Assembly (NCBI RefSeq): GCF_014647075.1
Contig: NZ_BMOM01000057.1
Span: forward strand, 1-8,598
Direction of reading: 5' to 3'
DNA from: Deinococcus aerophilus
GTDB lineage: Bacteria; Deinococcota; Deinococci; Deinococcales; Deinococcaceae
DNA length: 8,598 nt
Shown here: positions 6,773 through 8,598 of the stretch, piece by piece
How positions within the stretch are numbered: the first letter of the stretch is position 1
Layout: the number at the start of each line of letters is the position of its first letter
The notes under the pieces: model-generated
Database searches by the model: none
Told to the model about the DNA's origin: nothing
Seen by the model: the letters and a program-made list of their open reading frames with translations, nothing else
Program-made: the position numbers and the translations under genes

Positions 6773-7954
6773 ATGACACGTACCCTCGATCCCCAGACCA
6801 CCCTCGAAGATCAGGTCATCACCTGGCGCCGCTGGCTTCACGAGCATCCGGAGCTGTCCTTCCAGGAGCATGCCACAGCCGATTACGTGGAAACGCAGCT
6901 GCGCGCCATGGACGGCCTGATTCTCTCGCGTCCCACCCCCACGAGCGTCCTCGCGGTGCTTAAGGGCGAGGGTGGTCCCGGACGGACGCTGCTGATGCGC
7001 GCCGACATGGACGCCCTGCCCATTCAGGAAGACACGTCCTACGACTTCGCGTCGAAGAACGACGGCGTGATGCACGCCTGCGGGCACGATGGTCACACGG
7101 CCATGCTGCTGGGGGCAGCCCAGGTGCTCACCCGCATGAGAGCCCAGCTTCCAGGCGAGATCCGCTTTATTTTCCAGCACGCCGAGGAGCTGTTTCCGGG
7201 GGGCGGACAGCAGCTGGTCGATGCCGGCATCACGCAGGGGGTCGACGTCGCCATCGGAGCGCACCTGTTCACCCCCATTCCGGTGGGATTGATTGCCCTG
7301 AAATCAGGGCCGCTGATGGCTGCGCCGGATACCTTCACCCTGACCGTGACTGGTAAAGGTGGCCACGGCGCCATGCCGCACGAGACGGTCGACCCCATTC
7401 TGATCGCGTGCCACATCGTCACCGCCCTGCAGGCCGTCGTGTCGCGCCAGCGCGATCCACTAGAACCCGCAGTGCTGAGCGTCACGACCATCCACGCGGG
7501 GCAGGCCCACAACGTCATCCCCAATGCGGTCGTGCTGAGCGGCACGGTGCGCACCTTTGACCCCGCACTGCGCGAGCAGATCCCGCAGTGGATGGAGCGC
7601 TTGATTCAGGGGGTGACACAGGGATTCGGGGCCACCTACCAGTTTGACTATGAGCAGGGATACCGGGCAACCATCAACGATCCCGAGATCACTGAGGTCA
7701 TGCGTGAGGTGGTACGCGAGACCCTGGGCGAGCAGGCGCTCGCCGAAGCGCAACCGACCATGGGCGGGGAGGATTTCAGCGCCTACCTCAGTCAGGTTCC
7801 TGGCGCCTTCTTCTTCATTGGGGCCCGCAACGAGGACTCCGGGATCACCGCGCCCCACCACCATCCCCAGTTCGCAATCGACGAGGATGCGCTTGGCCAC
7901 GGCGTCAAGATTCTGGTGGGGGCGGCCCGGCGCCTCACGGTATCCGGAGGGTAA
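6773..7954 (+). CDS. M20D-family amidohydrolase (N-acyl amino acid / hippurate hydrolase type)
   Basis: This is a cytoplasmic metallo-hydrolase of 393 residues that cleaves an amide bond, typically releasing an amino acid from an N-acyl or N-aryl conjugate. Family motifs are WLHEHPELSFQE at 21-32, RADMDALPIQE at 76-86, MHACGHDGHTAMLLG at 100-114, QHAEE at 135-139, GAHL at 162-165, GKGGHGAMPHETVDPI at 194-209, GGEDFSAYL at 331-339 and PHHHPQFAIDEDAL at 361-374. Likely metal ligands are Cys103, His105, Glu139, His164 and one His of 362-364, with Glu138 as the catalytic base. All are present, so it should be active. The middle dimerisation domain spans about 180-290. TGGAGG lies just before the ATG. 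It is the last gene of the operon. The exact substrate (hippurate-like, auxin conjugate, N-acetyl amino acid or acylated peptide) cannot be read from sequence. Confidence 0.92.
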   Translation: MTRTLDPQTTLEDQVITWRRWLHEHPELSFQEHATADYVETQLRAMDGLILSRPTPTSVLAVLKGEGGPGRTLLMRADMDALPIQEDTSYDFASKNDGVMHACGHDGHTAMLLGAAQVLTRMRAQLPGEIRFIFQHAEELFPGGGQQLVDAGITQGVDVAIGAHLFTPIPVGLIALKSGPLMAAPDTFTLTVTGKGGHGAMPHETVDPILIACHIVTALQAVVSRQRDPLEPAVLSVTTIHAGQAHNVIPNAVVLSGTVRTFDPALREQIPQWMERLIQGVTQGFGATYQFDYEQGYRATINDPEITEVMREVVRETLGEQALAEAQPTMGGEDFSAYLSQVPGAFFFIGARNEDSGITAPHHHPQFAIDEDALGHGVKILVGAARRLTVSGG

Positions 7955-7991
7955 TTCCTTCCCCACCCGGCCTTGCTTGCGCGGGTTCTGG

Positions 7992-8019
7992 CGACTTCAG
8001 CTCCGTGGGGCTGAAGTCG
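7992..8019. repeat. End hairpin of the right IS relic, inverted partner of 1356-1383
   Basis: The stem is 11 bp if flanking bases 7991 and 8020 are included (GCGACTTCAGC and GCTGAAGTCGC), with an 8-base loop. All 28 bases equal the reverse complement of 1356-1383. It lies 37 bases after the hydrolase stop codon, so it would fold at the end of the operon transcript. The following bases (TTGGCAAG) are not a T-run, so any termination would be weak or factor-dependent. Confidence 0.8.
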
Positions 8020-8026
8020 CTTGGCA

Positions 8027-8240
8027 AGCGCTTGATGCATCGCCTGTTGCCAGCGGAGCGGGGCGGATGGATGACCTCGTCTGTGGGCGGCGGGAACGGT
8101 GGTTCAGGTCTGGCGGTAAAGGTTCGAGACCCGGGCATGCGACGCAAGGAATTCCTGGCATCGCCGCCGTTGTTGGAAGCCGAACTGAAACCGTGTTGCT
8201 CCCGCGCTCCCGTCCCCACGCACGGCGAACACCACCCAGT
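8027..8240 (-). pseudogene. Decayed IS6-family transposase, C-terminal fragment
   Basis: The minus strand encodes GFQQRRRCQEF and FLASHARVSNLYRQT (about 8107-8180), the characteristic C-terminal helix of IS6 transposases. It ends at a TGA at 8104-8106. After a frameshift, TTVPAAHRRGHPSAPLRW follows, aligning with RTTVATALRRSHPSAALLRW of the left relic. Upstream, to about 8240, a weak and frame-shifted match to the VVEQPHRPTRQQER region is seen. No catalytic residue is preserved with certainty. Confidence 0.65.
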
Positions 8241-8420
8241 ACAGTGAATCCCCTGATGCCCGGTCCTGCTCAACTGCTCGCCCGCCCGATGCCCTGGCCT
8301 CCAGCCTCCGGGAGCGTAAGGGCGCTCTTGCGCTGCTGGCGCTTGGTTCTGTGGGATCTACATGAGGGTGACCCGGTTTTGCGCAGATGGAGATAAGCCT
8401 CGAAGATAGGAGGCACCATA

Positions 8421-8513
8421 ATGACGAACCGCAGAATCCATACCGTGGGTCAGCGCGACAGACCATCCAGGCATGTACGCGCAAAATGCCCTCAATTCGG
8501 CCGCGTAGGCTGA
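8421..8513 (+). pseudogene. Short ORF truncated by the IS3-family insertion
   Basis: AGGAGG (8408-8413) lies seven bases before an ATG, the strongest ribosome site in this part of the window. The frame encodes 30 residues (MTNRRIHTVGQRDRPSRHVR and ten more), rich in Arg, and stops at TGA 8511-8513, which is formed by the first three bases of the IS3-family element. The native reading frame probably continued past the insertion point. I do not recognise the product. The 180 bases before the ribosome site hold no recognisable gene. It might instead be a chance ORF. Confidence 0.35.
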
Positions 8514-8598
8514 GTTTGGGCTTGTCCCGCTATTGCGTAGTTGAGGTTAAGCGGCTTTAGCTTGGCGTTCGAACTCGTGAGGCGTCAAGTAGCCCAGT
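8511..8598 (-). mobile_element. End of an IS3-family insertion sequence (continues past the window)
   Basis: The transposase-distal end of an IS3-type element begins with TGAGTTTGGGCTTGTCCCGC at 8511. IS3-family ends commonly start with TG, and the transposase stop lies 34 bases inside. Only one end is in the window, so the inverted repeat partner and target duplication cannot be checked. Confidence 0.65.
8547..8598 (-). CDS. IS3-family transposase OrfB, C-terminal end (partial)
   Basis: Reading leftward from the window edge, 16 codons give LGYLTPHEFERQAKAA, then a TAA at 8547-8549. The pattern LGYLTP-x-E-F at the extreme C-terminus is typical of OrfB (rve-type integrase core) of IS3-family elements, where it follows the last catalytic region. 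The catalytic residues and the OrfA partner lie outside the window, so its activity cannot be judged. Confidence 0.75.
   Translation of the reverse strand, partial: LGYLTPHEFERQAKAA

Larger units (their letters stand above)
7983..8240 (-). mobile_element. Truncated IS6-type element, right relic flanking the operon
   Basis: This is an inverted counterpart of the left relic (956-1392). Read leftward, it shares the end of the transposase, a region containing CATCCATCCGCC, the 28-base hairpin and the terminal CGCCAGAACCC. The shared sequence stops at the same point in both relics, and that point also resembles the right end of the intact IS6 element: AAGTCGCCAGAACCC against AACTTGCCACAACCC is 12 of 15. 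Base 7983 is therefore read as the true IS end. The outer, transposase-N-terminal part is deleted. Confidence 0.62.

Noticed and set aside
8241..8420. Open frames on both strands between the right relic and the short ORF
   Set aside because: The frames have no motif, ribosome site or resemblance to IS6 sequence. I see nothing I can name here.
1..8598. CRISPR array, tRNA, rRNA or phage genes
   Set aside because: I saw no regularly spaced direct repeats, no tRNA-like cloverleaf ending and no rRNA or phage protein motifs on either strand.

Overview
The window is high-GC bacterial DNA, about 65% by eye, with a strongly GC-biased third codon position. The transposase remnants and gene style most resemble Deinococcus; this is an inference from recognised protein families, not a database result. 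It is an accessory-type region in which an intact solute-uptake operon lies between decayed insertion sequences.

Left part (1-1392). Bases 1-75 may hold the interrupted N-terminus of a leftward gene. Next comes a complete but dead IS6-family element at 81-866. It has perfect 19-bp terminal inverted repeats, but its transposase has a frameshift and a deletion that removes the first catalytic Asp. A second, more decayed IS6-type transposase relic follows (956-1326), ending in a hairpin and a recognisable IS end at 1392.

Central part (1439-7954). A leftward RpiR/MurR-family regulator diverges from a five-gene rightward operon across an AT-rich control region (about 2389-2435) that carries overlapping divergent promoters and repeated TGAATAATT motifs. 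The operon encodes two DppB/DppC-type permeases, a DUF1028 protein, a Sec-exported DppA/OppA-type (SBP_bac_5) binding protein and an M20D amidohydrolase. The likely sequence of events is capture of a peptide-like or N-acylated compound outside the cell, import, and cytoplasmic deacylation or deamidation. DUF1028 has an unknown role. No ABC ATPase gene is present, so the transporter must borrow its ATPases from elsewhere.

Right part (7983-8598). An inverted relic of the same IS6 subfamily (7983-about 8240, minus strand) mirrors the left relic. Both have their transposase C-terminus and IS end facing the operon, so the regulator and operon look like the cargo of an old composite transposon. Bases 8241-8420 hold nothing recognisable. 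A short ORF with a strong Shine-Dalgarno starts at 8421 and is cut at 8511 by the end of an IS3-family element whose transposase C-terminus runs off the right edge.
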